NCBI GenBank assembly: GCA_964019425.1
Contig: OZ025788.1
Span: 1,426,001 to 1,490,000 of the forward strand
DNA: 64,000 nt
Source of the DNA: Flectonema sp. DT1601
Lineage: Eukaryota > Euglenozoa > Diplonemea > Diplonemida > Diplonemidae
Direction: 5' to 3'
Below the pieces are notes generated by a model, which did no database searches, was not told where the DNA came from, and saw nothing but the letters and a program-made list of their open reading frames with translations. This document shows, piece after piece, positions 11,283 through 19,684 of the stretch; the stretch's first letter is position 1; the number at the start of each line of letters is the position of its first letter. The position numbers were made by a program, and so were the translations under genes.

Positions 11283-12899
11283 ATGACTATTTATAATCTG
11301 GTATTCAAACAACAAGATAATGGAGGGAGTCTGTGTACTGCTTCAGTAGTGTCAGGAGAAGTACTTCCGTTTTGTATCGCAATTGAATTGGATCCAAATT
11401 CAACGATTGGGAATGTGAGAGATGAGCTAAAGAAGAAAGCAAACCACATGAGTAGGGAAGACATTATGATGAAATATAATAATATTCACTTAGATGATGA
11501 TACTGAATGTATATCTCTCGTTGAGACTTCTGTGAAATACAAATCACATCATCGAGGGATGGGTGCACGTGATCGACTTGCTGGGAAGTCTGCTTCCATA
11601 AATCTGAGAAAACATCCGAATACTCCACCGAGTCCACATCGTGTGAGGAGTCCTGTTAATCAATTTCCTGGTTTACCTCCTGCTGGATATTTTCACGATA
11701 ATGAACAAGGTCTTCCTACTCCACCTCGTAGAAGACTCAGTCATGGGAGTGATATATCGCAAGATTCCAGACAACCATTTCGATACAGAAGACACACTCC
11801 TCCAAGAGGTAGGGAATCACCAGCTAATACTCCTCCACTTGAGTGTTCGAATGACTACTCACCGACGTTTGATGCGATTTCTTCACCTGCAAATTCTGAT
11901 CCGAATACACCCCCAGAGATACTACTCGCCGGGTCAGCTTCACAAAACCCCCTCCAGGGAGGCACAACCGACACCAATGCCGAAGCTTCCAAGCCAAAGT
12001 CAATCCCAGCGAAATGTGTGGACCTGTTTGGATTACCAGCAATAATCGGAGGGGTTTGTTGTTGTATTGGACTCGCTTTCCTAATTGTTGGAATAATATT
12101 AGTAGCTGGAGACACTCTGTCAAGTGGAGAGTGTAACTCATCACATCATTCTTGGATGTTCACGTGTGCGTTTAATGACGGGAGTGGATCCTTCCCAGTC
12201 GGTTGGTATTCAAAACCTACATTACTCGTCAACTGGGGTGAGTCTGGTAGACTTGGAGTGTTTGATCCTCCGAAGACTTTACAACCGAATTCAAGTTGTG
12301 AATCTGGAATAGGTATTGGAGGGTACTATCCTTCTGTACCGAGTGATCAATGTGTTGAGTATTGTACTCATTGGTGTCGAGTTAAGGAACACCAAGTCTT
12401 GAAAGATGGTTCTGCAGCCACCGGCAGCATCTGCTGCGAAGCAACAACAGAACCGACTTGCACATGCACTGCTCACAAGCATCCGAGTGTTGTAGTTGTT
12501 GGTAACACGTCGAGCTATGCTGTTGAGTATAAGTTTACTCTGAGTGAGTCTAGCGATGTTATTGAAAAGGAAAACAGACATTGTTCTAATATAAGTATGA
12601 ATGGAATAGACACTGAAGACAATTGTTACATTCAATCCTTTAGAATGTTATCCTCTCTGTTGAAACCATTTCCCTGTCACACAGATGACTACGTTCCACG
12701 AAATGGTCGGAAAGACGATCGATGTTTTTATGGATCAGTTAGTGACGATACTAATCCAACTGTTGGGGTTCCTATTTTAGTAATTGGATTATCGATAACT
12801 GGAATTATTTTATGTATTATTTCAGCACTTCAAAAAAATAAAGATCCTCACTCTCCAACACTCTGGAATCCAAATAACCGATTCTTAGGAAGGTTCTGA
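11283..12899 (+). CDS. Two-TM cysteine-rich membrane protein with N-terminal PB1/ubiquitin-like domain, copy B
   Basis: 538 aa from MTIYNL, the start shared with copy A. An upstream in-frame ATG at 11208 would add 25 residues, but that stretch is noncoding in copy A. Order: beta-grasp domain (1-80), a shorter Pro/Arg/Ser linker lacking copy A's repeats, TM1, the Cys-rich domain, TM2 and a short tail ending NNRFLGRF. Bases 12025-12682 match 9734-10391 at all but about four positions, while the linkers and the TM2/tail region have diverged widely. This pattern points to recent gene conversion of the ectodomain. The two genes form a tandem pair on one strand. Function unknown. Confidence 0.8.
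   Translation: MTIYNLVFKQQDNGGSLCTASVVSGEVLPFCIAIELDPNSTIGNVRDELKKKANHMSREDIMMKYNNIHLDDDTECISLVETSVKYKSHHRGMGARDRLAGKSASINLRKHPNTPPSPHRVRSPVNQFPGLPPAGYFHDNEQGLPTPPRRRLSHGSDISQDSRQPFRYRRHTPPRGRESPANTPPLECSNDYSPTFDAISSPANSDPNTPPEILLAGSASQNPLQGGTTDTNAEASKPKSIPAKCVDLFGLPAIIGGVCCCIGLAFLIVGIILVAGDTLSSGECNSSHHSWMFTCAFNDGSGSFPVGWYSKPTLLVNWGESGRLGVFDPPKTLQPNSSCESGIGIGGYYPSVPSDQCVEYCTHWCRVKEHQVLKDGSAATGSICCEATTEPTCTCTAHKHPSVVVVGNTSSYAVEYKFTLSESSDVIEKENRHCSNISMNGIDTEDNCYIQSFRMLSSLLKPFPCHTDDYVPRNGRKDDRCFYGSVSDDTNPTVGVPILVIGLSITGIILCIISALQKNKDPHSPTLWNPNNRFLGRF
12025..12682 (+). repeat. Homogenised tract, member 2 (pairs with 9734-10391)
   Basis: Partner of the copy A tract. The visible coding changes are a Gln/His swap in the KE(Q/H)QVL segment and a Met/Leu swap in SS(M/L)LKPFPCHT. 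Confidence 0.85.
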
Positions 12900-13555
12900 A
12901 GTTATTCTTTTACAAGTTCTTATCATTCCTCCTCCTAACAAGTTGACAACCAGGAGTCGAGTCTTTTTCTTTTTTACTTGTTCTTGTTAAGAGATTCCTG
13001 TCCGCGCTGTAGTACGAAGCGTGTGAACTCTAACCTTGATGGGAACTCTTATTGTTGAGTGGAGGTTGTGCGATTACTGGAAATCATTTCCTTTCTAACT
13101 TAGTTAGGTTAGACGAAACCCTTATCAGGTTTCCTCCCTCTCTGCTAAATCGTTTTAAAGTCTCCTTTTGACGAATAGTCAGCAGCTATCTTTTACTTGT
13201 TGCAGAGGTTTCTTTTTTATTATTATTCTTCTTCACCCAAGTAGTTGATCCACTTCTTGGAGAACAGCTCTTTGGGGTCGCGTCCGTTCAGAGACGTGAG
13301 AAAAGTCACAAGTTTCTGTTCTCCCCTACCAAGTGGCCAGCTCGACTTAACGACTATTTTTAAATATTTTATACAAACATTGCATAATGTTATGTATAAG
13401 GGTATTAAATATTCTTCCCAAGTATAAACCTTCTCTCATTTTATGATATCCTTATTCGTTTATCTTATTACCCTTCTTTGGTATGTTTTTATTTTATAAA
13501 GTTTCATTAGTTTGCATTACTGTTTTTCTTTAACAGGAAATTATAAACAAGAAAA
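12900..13555. other. Intergenic spacer
   Basis: 656 nt with no supported gene. It ends in a pyrimidine stretch and TTTAACAG (AG at 13535-13536), 19 nt before the LRRC57 start. Confidence 0.5.
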
Positions 13556-14296
13556 ATGGGAAACTCTGCTATTAAAGAAAAGATCGATCGCGCTGAATCA
13601 ACTAAAATATTGAGTTTAGACGGATGTAAAGTGAAATGGAAAGAAATCGACTCAGCTCTCAAAAACATAAAAACTCTTCGGAGTTTAGATTTGAGTAACA
13701 ATTCATTGAAGGGAGATGTTGCAGGAGGAGTTGGAAGTCAAACTGATTTAAAAAAGTTATATTTGAATAACAATAAATTAGAATCACTTTCTGTTCAAAA
13801 ACTATCCTCACTGGAAGAACTGACAGCGTCTCAAAATAAAATTCAAAAAATTGATTTAAACGGTAATATGAAACTTAAAAAAGTTTTATTAGATAAAAAT
13901 ATCATATCATCTTTATTTATATCTCCGAGTACGCCTTTAAAAGAATTAGATTTATCGAACAACAGACTAAGTTCAATTCCCGATGAAATATTGCAACTTC
14001 CTTCTCTGACTTCATTAAACCTTTCTTATAATACCATCGTCGGGATTGATTCATCGACTTCTATTTCATGTCGCTCTCTGCAGAAATTACTCTTAACGTC
14101 GAATCAAATAACAACACTTCCTAAGGCACTCTTCACGGATACTAAATTAAACACTCTTGATATTAATAGTAATGTTATTCAACCTGAAGATTTGAAAGAA
14201 CTTGACGGATATGATGAGTGGTTGATGAGACAAAAAGGAACAATCGACAAACAAATTTCTGGAGGATTAACGGCAAAATTAATTGAAAATAAATAA
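13556..14296 (+). CDS. LRRC57: Leucine-rich repeat protein, LRRC57 orthologue
   Basis: 246 aa, close to the family's usual length of about 240. It begins MGNSA, the N-myristoylation-type start typical of LRRC57, and carries about eight LRRs of the LxxLxLxxNxL type (LRSLDLSNNSL, LKKLYLNNNKL, LKELDLSNNRLSSIP). It ends with the family-typical ELDGYDEWLMRQ followed by a basic tail, matching ELEGYDKYMER in animals. It is probably a membrane-tethered peripheral protein; its molecular role is poorly known. The EMC6 gene starts only 141 nt downstream on the same strand. Confidence 0.85.
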   Translation: MGNSAIKEKIDRAESTKILSLDGCKVKWKEIDSALKNIKTLRSLDLSNNSLKGDVAGGVGSQTDLKKLYLNNNKLESLSVQKLSSLEELTASQNKIQKIDLNGNMKLKKVLLDKNIISSLFISPSTPLKELDLSNNRLSSIPDEILQLPSLTSLNLSYNTIVGIDSSTSISCRSLQKLLLTSNQITTLPKALFTDTKLNTLDINSNVIQPEDLKELDGYDEWLMRQKGTIDKQISGGLTAKLIENK

Positions 14297-14437
14297 AAAA
14301 AGAATTATTGTTGTTGTGGGGTTTCCTTTCTTTTTTTTCTTTTTTTTTTTTTACATTTAAATTTGAAGGAGATATGCTTCTTCTTTGTCATTTCTTTTTA
14401 TTAGTTTTCTTTTTTCCGCAGCATAAAAAAAAATAAC

Positions 14438-14821
14438 ATGTCACGACAGTCACCCAAAGCCCCTCCTCGCAAGCAGGTGGAGAAGCAGCAGTCACAGGCA
14501 CACGTCGATGATACTTTTGTTTACCAACCAGAGATCGTAATGAAAAACTCTCAGCAAATTGATTTAATGAAAACTGTTGTAAACACCGCGGGAGGTGTCG
14601 TGTCTGGTGTTTGTGGACTCACTAGCTGGATGGGATTCGCTGCTTTCATAATCTACTCTGTGATAGCCACTCTCTACATCAGTCTCGTATTAATGAAGGG
14701 AAGATCATCAGAATACGTTCACCACAAAACTCCTTTATTTGGAGCAAGCAGCTTACTAAACGGAATGGTCACTTATGTTGTTGTTTGGACAATTTGTTAT
14801 GATGTTGTACACGTCTTCTAA
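14438..14821 (+). CDS. EMC6: ER membrane protein complex subunit 6
   Basis: 127 aa, against about 110 in animals; the extra length is a polar N-terminus rich in Gln, Lys and Pro. Matches to EMC6 are the first helix segment GGVVSGVCGLTSWMGF, TM2 (FIIYSVIATLYISLVLM), the KTPLFGASSLLNG loop and the C-terminal helix TYVVVWTICYDVVHVF, which ends like animal EMC6 (FLYGMVHVY). EMC6 is part of the ER insertase that places tail-anchored and multipass proteins in the membrane. A long pyrimidine tract and CCGCAG (AG at 14420-14421) lie 16 nt upstream of the start. Confidence 0.9.
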   Translation: MSRQSPKAPPRKQVEKQQSQAHVDDTFVYQPEIVMKNSQQIDLMKTVVNTAGGVVSGVCGLTSWMGFAAFIIYSVIATLYISLVLMKGRSSEYVHHKTPLFGASSLLNGMVTYVVVWTICYDVVHVF

Positions 14822-15274
14822 TAAAGTAATCAAATAGTAGTAATGAAGGTGATTACCACTTGTCGTTGAGTGACGACTTCTGATTTGAGACGCAGTTAGG
14901 ACGCAACAATACCGATAGACTTCAGTATTAGTTTTATATAATTAATTATGAATACTAATAACATCCTATGGTGGATGGACTTGTTGTGTCATAAGTAGCT
15001 TCTTGAGAAGCAACTCTATCTACACATCTTTGACGGTGTAGTTATTAAAGTGTCGATGAAAGAGGAAAAAAAAAAAAAAAAAAAGAAAAAGACAGAGAAA
15101 AAAAACAAAACAAAAAAAAACAACGAAAAGAGTTTTCATCAAATTTTCTTTTTTTTTTTTAGTTTGTCGAAGTGTGTGATTCTTTTGGTTTTTTTTTATT
15201 TTTTTTGAAAATCGTGTACTTCTTTTTAAAACACTTTATCATAACAGTCTGGTACCAATACAACAGTTGAAAGG
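14822..15274. other. Intergenic spacer with A and T tracts
   Basis: 453 nt. It contains a long A-rich tract (15064-15127) and T tracts (15150-15210), with no coding signal. Confidence 0.5.
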
Positions 15275-16034
15275 ATGGCTCTAAACAGAACAGATACCAG
15301 ACAGAGGGCGTACAACAGAATTGATACTTCAAACCCGAAAGGGAATTGGATTGACGAACCGAGTTTTAACAAATCAACAGGAGGCTGTCTAATGGGAAAC
15401 TGGTGGGAAGAACGAGAACTATCAAAGAGTATGACTGAACGTGAAAAGAACGAAAGCATCACTAGTTCCACAATAGGATCACCCAGAGTAAAGGGAGGAA
15501 TGGAGTCTACAAAGTTTTTAATAAATCCCTTGGTAGAAAACACAACTGATAAACATTTTCTAACTGTTTGTTATTTCTATTTCTTGAAATATTTTCAAAT
15601 AATTAAATAGTTATTCCGATAACACAAATACAATAAAACAGACAAATAAAAACGACTTCAACGAAACCTCCTCGTCCCTTCCCGTAAAGAGATCTAAAGT
15701 AGGAACTATGAAGGAACGAAGAATGGCTGAAATCGTAGCAACAGCTGTGGCTGCGACTCCAGAAGAGAAGCCTCCGAAGAATTATTTCTCAACGTCGTAT
15801 AAGGAAGCGACTGCTAATGTGAATCCTCCTCCTAAAATACCTGCTGAGATTTCTGATTATGTATCTGATCAACCGATCACTTTGTACACTGGAAACCCAA
15901 CTACAGGAGCTAAGATGACATTACCTGGTTGTACTGCTCAGACAGGAAAATCTCGACATGCGATCAACTCGAACTTCTCAATTCCAATAGACAGACATCC
16001 GATTGGAGGTAAACACCAAACACATCAGTTCTAA
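15275..16034 (+). CDS. SPAG8: SPAG8-like axonemal microtubule inner protein, two exons
   Basis: Proposed exons are 15275-15532 and 15642-16034, with a phase-0 intron 15533-15641 (GTAGAA...ACAG). Without splicing the first frame runs into an unrelated hydrophobic tail. The spliced protein is 216 aa. SPAG8 marks: CLMGNWWEER near residue 40 (CLLHNWQEER in animals), a middle segment KERRMAEIV matching KREAMLEML, and a C-terminal SRHAINSNFSIPI matching the FRKNCSFSTPIP region. SPAG8 is a doublet-microtubule inner protein of motile cilia, so this gene argues that the organism builds a flagellum. The homology is my reading from motifs and the splice model is inferred. Confidence 0.65.
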
Positions 16035-16555
16035 TTATTGAGATTTGAGTCTGATTTAGACATCATATTTGGTATTCAGTCACCACATCAACACTCTCGC
16101 CTTCTGGCAAAGAGAGTTGTTTTCATCGAATGGACGATGCTATTCATTAGATAGGAGACAATATAACACCTGACACCTTATAGACTGAAAGTTGTTGGGA
16201 TATTGTCGCTATTTGGTTGTGGAGGTTCTTGTTCCCTTTTTTTTTTTTTTTTTTTTTTTTTTGGTTTTTTTTTTGTTGCGAAAAAAAATTAAAAAAAAAG
16301 GAAACAAGAAACCAAAACACCAGTTCCCCCATACATTCCCACCCCCCAATACATTTCTTGTTTTATTATTTACTTTCCCCCTTTTTTTTCTCTTTGAAAT
16401 ATTAACTTCTCACTTCCTATTCAAGTTTTACATAATAAAGCGTGTGATGAATGAAGTCGTGTGATTAATGAGGAGGCACATCTTATCCTTTTCTGTTTAT
16501 AATTCTCTTTCTTATCATCGTGCCCAGTGAGGAGATATAAATACAACAGAAAAAG
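16035..16555. other. Intergenic spacer with long T tract
   Basis: 521 nt. It includes a T tract at 16237-16262 followed by A-rich sequence. Apparent frames on both strands here are Phe/Lys homopolymer artefacts. Confidence 0.5.
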
Positions 16556-17839
16556 ATGCAGCTTTCGATAACGTTTCCTGACTCTGGATTTCCTGACTTG
16601 TTATTTACTGCCACATGTGATTCTCTTGTAAAAGAAGCATCACAAACGGCAGCTGATGAGTGGGGTGTTGTTGCTAGTGAGATTGATATTATTTTTAATG
16701 GTTCATTGTTACCATCTAATACTAAGTTAGTGTCTCATGGAATTGAAAATGATTCAGAATTAGTTGTTTTTGTTCAAAGGTTTGAAATAGATCCACTGAC
16801 TGTGTTGGTGAGGGTACGACCACTCAACAGCAGGGAACTATTATTAGAACCACAAACAGGAATAAAAATTAAAAATAATTCCATCGAAGTATTGGACAGC
16901 ACTATTTCCAGAACTTTTGAGTTCGAAAACGAGCGCATGTTTTGTAATTGTCAAAGCGCTCAAGATGAGAGCCGACCAATAGCAACACAAGAAACCATCT
17001 TTCAGGAAGCTGGAGCTCCAGCCGTGTCCAATGCCTTAAGTGGATATAACACGTGTATATTTGCTTACGGTAACACAGGTACCGGAAAGACCTACACCAT
17101 GATTGGTCTGGGGAACGAGTTGGGATTAACCCCACGAATACTGGAATTCTTGTTCTCTGAGATCGAAGGAGGTAATATAAAAGGATTTAAAGAACACGTT
17201 ATTGAAATATCGTTTTTGGAAATATACAACGAGACTCTGAGAGATTTACTTTCTCTGGACCACAAGGAACGTCTTCGAATTAGAAAGTGTCACATTAATA
17301 AGACAACGCATGTTGAAGGATTAACTAAACTAAAAGTTCACAGTGTTGAAGAGGCGATGTTAGGTATTAATCGTGGGGTTAATTGTAGTCACATGCAAGC
17401 AACTCTCATGGGAACAGTGAGTTCACGTTCACATAAAATCATTGAAATCAACATCAGATGTAAGAATCCTACTGCTGGAGTAGAACAGCATTCGAAGATA
17501 ACTTTAGTTGACTTGGCTGGATCAGAAAGATCTCCTCGTTGTATTCCTTCAATTTGGTTTGGCGAAGCAATGAAAATAAACAAATCTCTATCTTGTTTAA
17601 GAAAGATGATTGATATACTTAGTAACTCTACTTCAAGGAAGACATTTGTACCTTACAGAGACTCAATGCTAACATTTATTCTCTCCGACTGTTTTGGTGG
17701 AAATTGTAAAACCACAATGATCGCAACCTTATCACCGTCATCGATAAGTTGTGATGACAACGTGTCTACTCTGAGATTCTCTCTGATGGGTAAGAACGTT
17801 ATAAACAGAGTTCGCGTTAATAATAAAGTACTCTCCTAG
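16556..17839 (+). CDS. Ubiquitin-like/kinesin motor fusion, copy 1
   Basis: 427 aa. Residues 1-80 are a beta-grasp (ubiquitin-like) domain (LVKEASQTAADEWGV helix, IDIIFNGSLLP, HGIENDSELVVFV). A whole kinesin motor follows at about 80-420: RVRPLNSRE, P-loop GNTGTGKTYTM (about 171-181), switch I SSRSH (about 286), switch II LVDLAGSER (about 316-324), and VPYRDSMLTFILSDCFGGNCKT. The nucleotide-binding motifs look intact, so it is probably an active ATPase. There is no stalk or tail, which is unusual: it would act as a monomer or through a partner recruited by the N-terminal domain. A paralogue lies 311 nt downstream. The stop codon falls inside a 20-bp satellite. Confidence 0.88.
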   Translation: MQLSITFPDSGFPDLLFTATCDSLVKEASQTAADEWGVVASEIDIIFNGSLLPSNTKLVSHGIENDSELVVFVQRFEIDPLTVLVRVRPLNSRELLLEPQTGIKIKNNSIEVLDSTISRTFEFENERMFCNCQSAQDESRPIATQETIFQEAGAPAVSNALSGYNTCIFAYGNTGTGKTYTMIGLGNELGLTPRILEFLFSEIEGGNIKGFKEHVIEISFLEIYNETLRDLLSLDHKERLRIRKCHINKTTHVEGLTKLKVHSVEEAMLGINRGVNCSHMQATLMGTVSSRSHKIIEINIRCKNPTAGVEQHSKITLVDLAGSERSPRCIPSIWFGEAMKINKSLSCLRKMIDILSNSTSRKTFVPYRDSMLTFILSDCFGGNCKTTMIATLSPSSISCDDNVSTLRFSLMGKNVINRVRVNNKVLS

Positions 17840-18035
17840 TTACTTTAGTACTCTCCTAGTTACTTTAGTACTCTCCTAGTTACTTTAGTACTCTCCTAGT
17901 TACTTTAGTACTCTCCTAGTTACTTTAGTACTCTCCTAGTTACTTTAGTACTCTCCTAGTTACTTTAATACTCTCCTAGTTACTTTAGTACTCTCCTAGT
18001 TACCTTAGTACTCTCCTAGTTACTTTAGTACTCTC
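17827..18035. repeat. 20-bp tandem satellite, about 10.4 copies
   Basis: The unit is AGTACTCTCCTAGTTACTTT, almost perfect, with two single-base variants (about 17968 and 18004). The first unit contains the last codons and the TAG stop of the upstream kinesin gene. Since 20 is not a multiple of 3, TAG recurs in every frame, making a dense stop barrier. Confidence 0.95.
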
Positions 18036-18150
18036 TTCCTCCACTGCTTCATGAGTCATGTAGTTTGTCTACTTTACTTTGTTGTGTAGTTGTGAAAAGT
18101 GTTCTCGTAGTTGTTGAAATTATAAATATCTCAGAACAATTAAATAAAAG

Positions 18151-19419
18151 ATGCACATCTGGATATCATTTCCGGATACCGACTTTACTGACATTTCATT
18201 TACTGTAACTCCCGACACGAGAGTCAGAGAGGTAGTTGAAGTAGCAGCTACTGAGTGGAAAGTCGATGCCGATGTCGCAGATCTTTTAATTTCATATTCC
18301 GGACGATTGCTACCTCTTACGAGTCTTCTAATGTCGCACGGGATCGAAGCCGAATCGCAGTTGGTCGTTTCCGCACGAGTATTGCAAAAACAAAACCTTG
18401 AGGTTGTTGCTAGGATATGTCCATTAACGATGTATTCACTACAGTTTATTAGTGTTAGTAATGATAACTTAATTAATGTTCTCGATGAGTATCAAACTGT
18501 TGAAGTCTTTGAATTCGACAAAATATTTTGCAGCTCCGATGAACTTCAGGAGGATGAGCAAGAATCGATCTTCCAGGAGGTGGGAGTTCCAGCAGTGTCT
18601 AATGCCTTAGATGGATACAACAGTTGTATATTTACAATGGGTGGACGAGGTTCAGGGAAGACCTACACTATCTTTGGTACAGAGACGGATCCGGGACTTG
18701 TTCCTCGAATGGCTCATCAGTTGTTCTCTCAAATAGAAAACACCGGGGGTACGATCTCAGTGGGATTCAATGAGTACGTTGTTGAGATTTCATTCATTGA
18801 AATAAGAAAAGAAACCATTATTGATTTGCTATTAGTAGAGAGAAACAAATCATCACTCAAAGTGTATACCGATCCGCCTAGTGGTGTTTATGTTGGAGAT
18901 CTAACAAAGAAGGTAGTAACCAGTAATGATGAGGTACTCAAGGTAGTTACTGCTGGGCTTTCTCGTAGAACAACTGTTGGTGGTAATCACTCTTCTCTCT
19001 CTAATGCCATCTTACAATTTCATATTCGATCCACTAATAAAGAGATTGGGATGAAGCGATTAGTCACCATCACTTTAGTTGACCTGATGGTTTCTGATAC
19101 TCTTAGAACTTCTTATGATTGTTTGATGGAAGGTAATAGGACTCAAGATCAATCATTAATGGTGTTGAAAAAAGTGATTCGTTTATTAGCTGATCCTGGC
19201 AAAAAAAAAAAAAAAAATATTCCTTACAGAGAATCAAAGCTAACTCACCTACTCTCCAACTGCTTTGGAGGTAATTGTAAGACGACGATGATAGCAACTA
19301 TGTCAGCTGCAACTACTGAAACAAATGTGACTATCGGCACATTAAGGTGTGCGAGACATGCTAAAAAAATTACAAATAAATTAACAAACGAAGATCAGAT
19401 TATATCTTCTGATAACTAA
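18151..19419 (+). CDS. Ubiquitin-like/kinesin-like fusion, copy 2, degenerate motor
   Basis: 422 aa, a tandem paralogue of the preceding gene with the same layout: beta-grasp domain 1-80, then a kinesin-like domain. The P-loop GGRGSGKTYTIFG is kept (about 165-177). Switch I, normally NxxSSRSH, reads NHSSLSNA, and switch II, normally LVDLAGSER, reads LVDLMVSDT, so coupling of nucleotide to microtubule binding is probably lost. The later IPYRESKLTHLLSNCFGGNCKTTMIAT is intact. The frame is open throughout despite a run of 17 A (19201-19217) encoding five lysines. It may be a non-motile binding pseudo-motor. Confidence 0.82.
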   Translation: MHIWISFPDTDFTDISFTVTPDTRVREVVEVAATEWKVDADVADLLISYSGRLLPLTSLLMSHGIEAESQLVVSARVLQKQNLEVVARICPLTMYSLQFISVSNDNLINVLDEYQTVEVFEFDKIFCSSDELQEDEQESIFQEVGVPAVSNALDGYNSCIFTMGGRGSGKTYTIFGTETDPGLVPRMAHQLFSQIENTGGTISVGFNEYVVEISFIEIRKETIIDLLLVERNKSSLKVYTDPPSGVYVGDLTKKVVTSNDEVLKVVTAGLSRRTTVGGNHSSLSNAILQFHIRSTNKEIGMKRLVTITLVDLMVSDTLRTSYDCLMEGNRTQDQSLMVLKKVIRLLADPGKKKKKNIPYRESKLTHLLSNCFGGNCKTTMIATMSAATTETNVTIGTLRCARHAKKITNKLTNEDQIISSDN

Positions 19420-19684
19420 CAACACATACGAAGTGTTTGAATAGCTGCGACATCTTTCTTCATTACTTACCTTGTTTACGATGTTGGTCGGTTGCGTTTA
19501 TTCTTTCCTTGCCTTTAGTACACACTTTGGATTACTTGTTAAGTAAGCAGATGTTTAATTACTTCTAATTGTCCACTTTGTAGTGATCGCGGTAGCTATT
19601 TTATTAAAATACTTTTCTCCAGTCGGGGTGGAAGTCAAATATATTTCATGCGATCTGATCAGAATTACCCGATGAGGTAGCAGA

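Noticed and set aside
16147-16464. Phe- and Lys-rich frames over the T tract
   Set aside because: Homopolymer artefacts.
17827-18035. Regular 20-bp repeats as a CRISPR array
   Set aside because: Repeats are directly abutting with no spacers, and the genome is eukaryotic.
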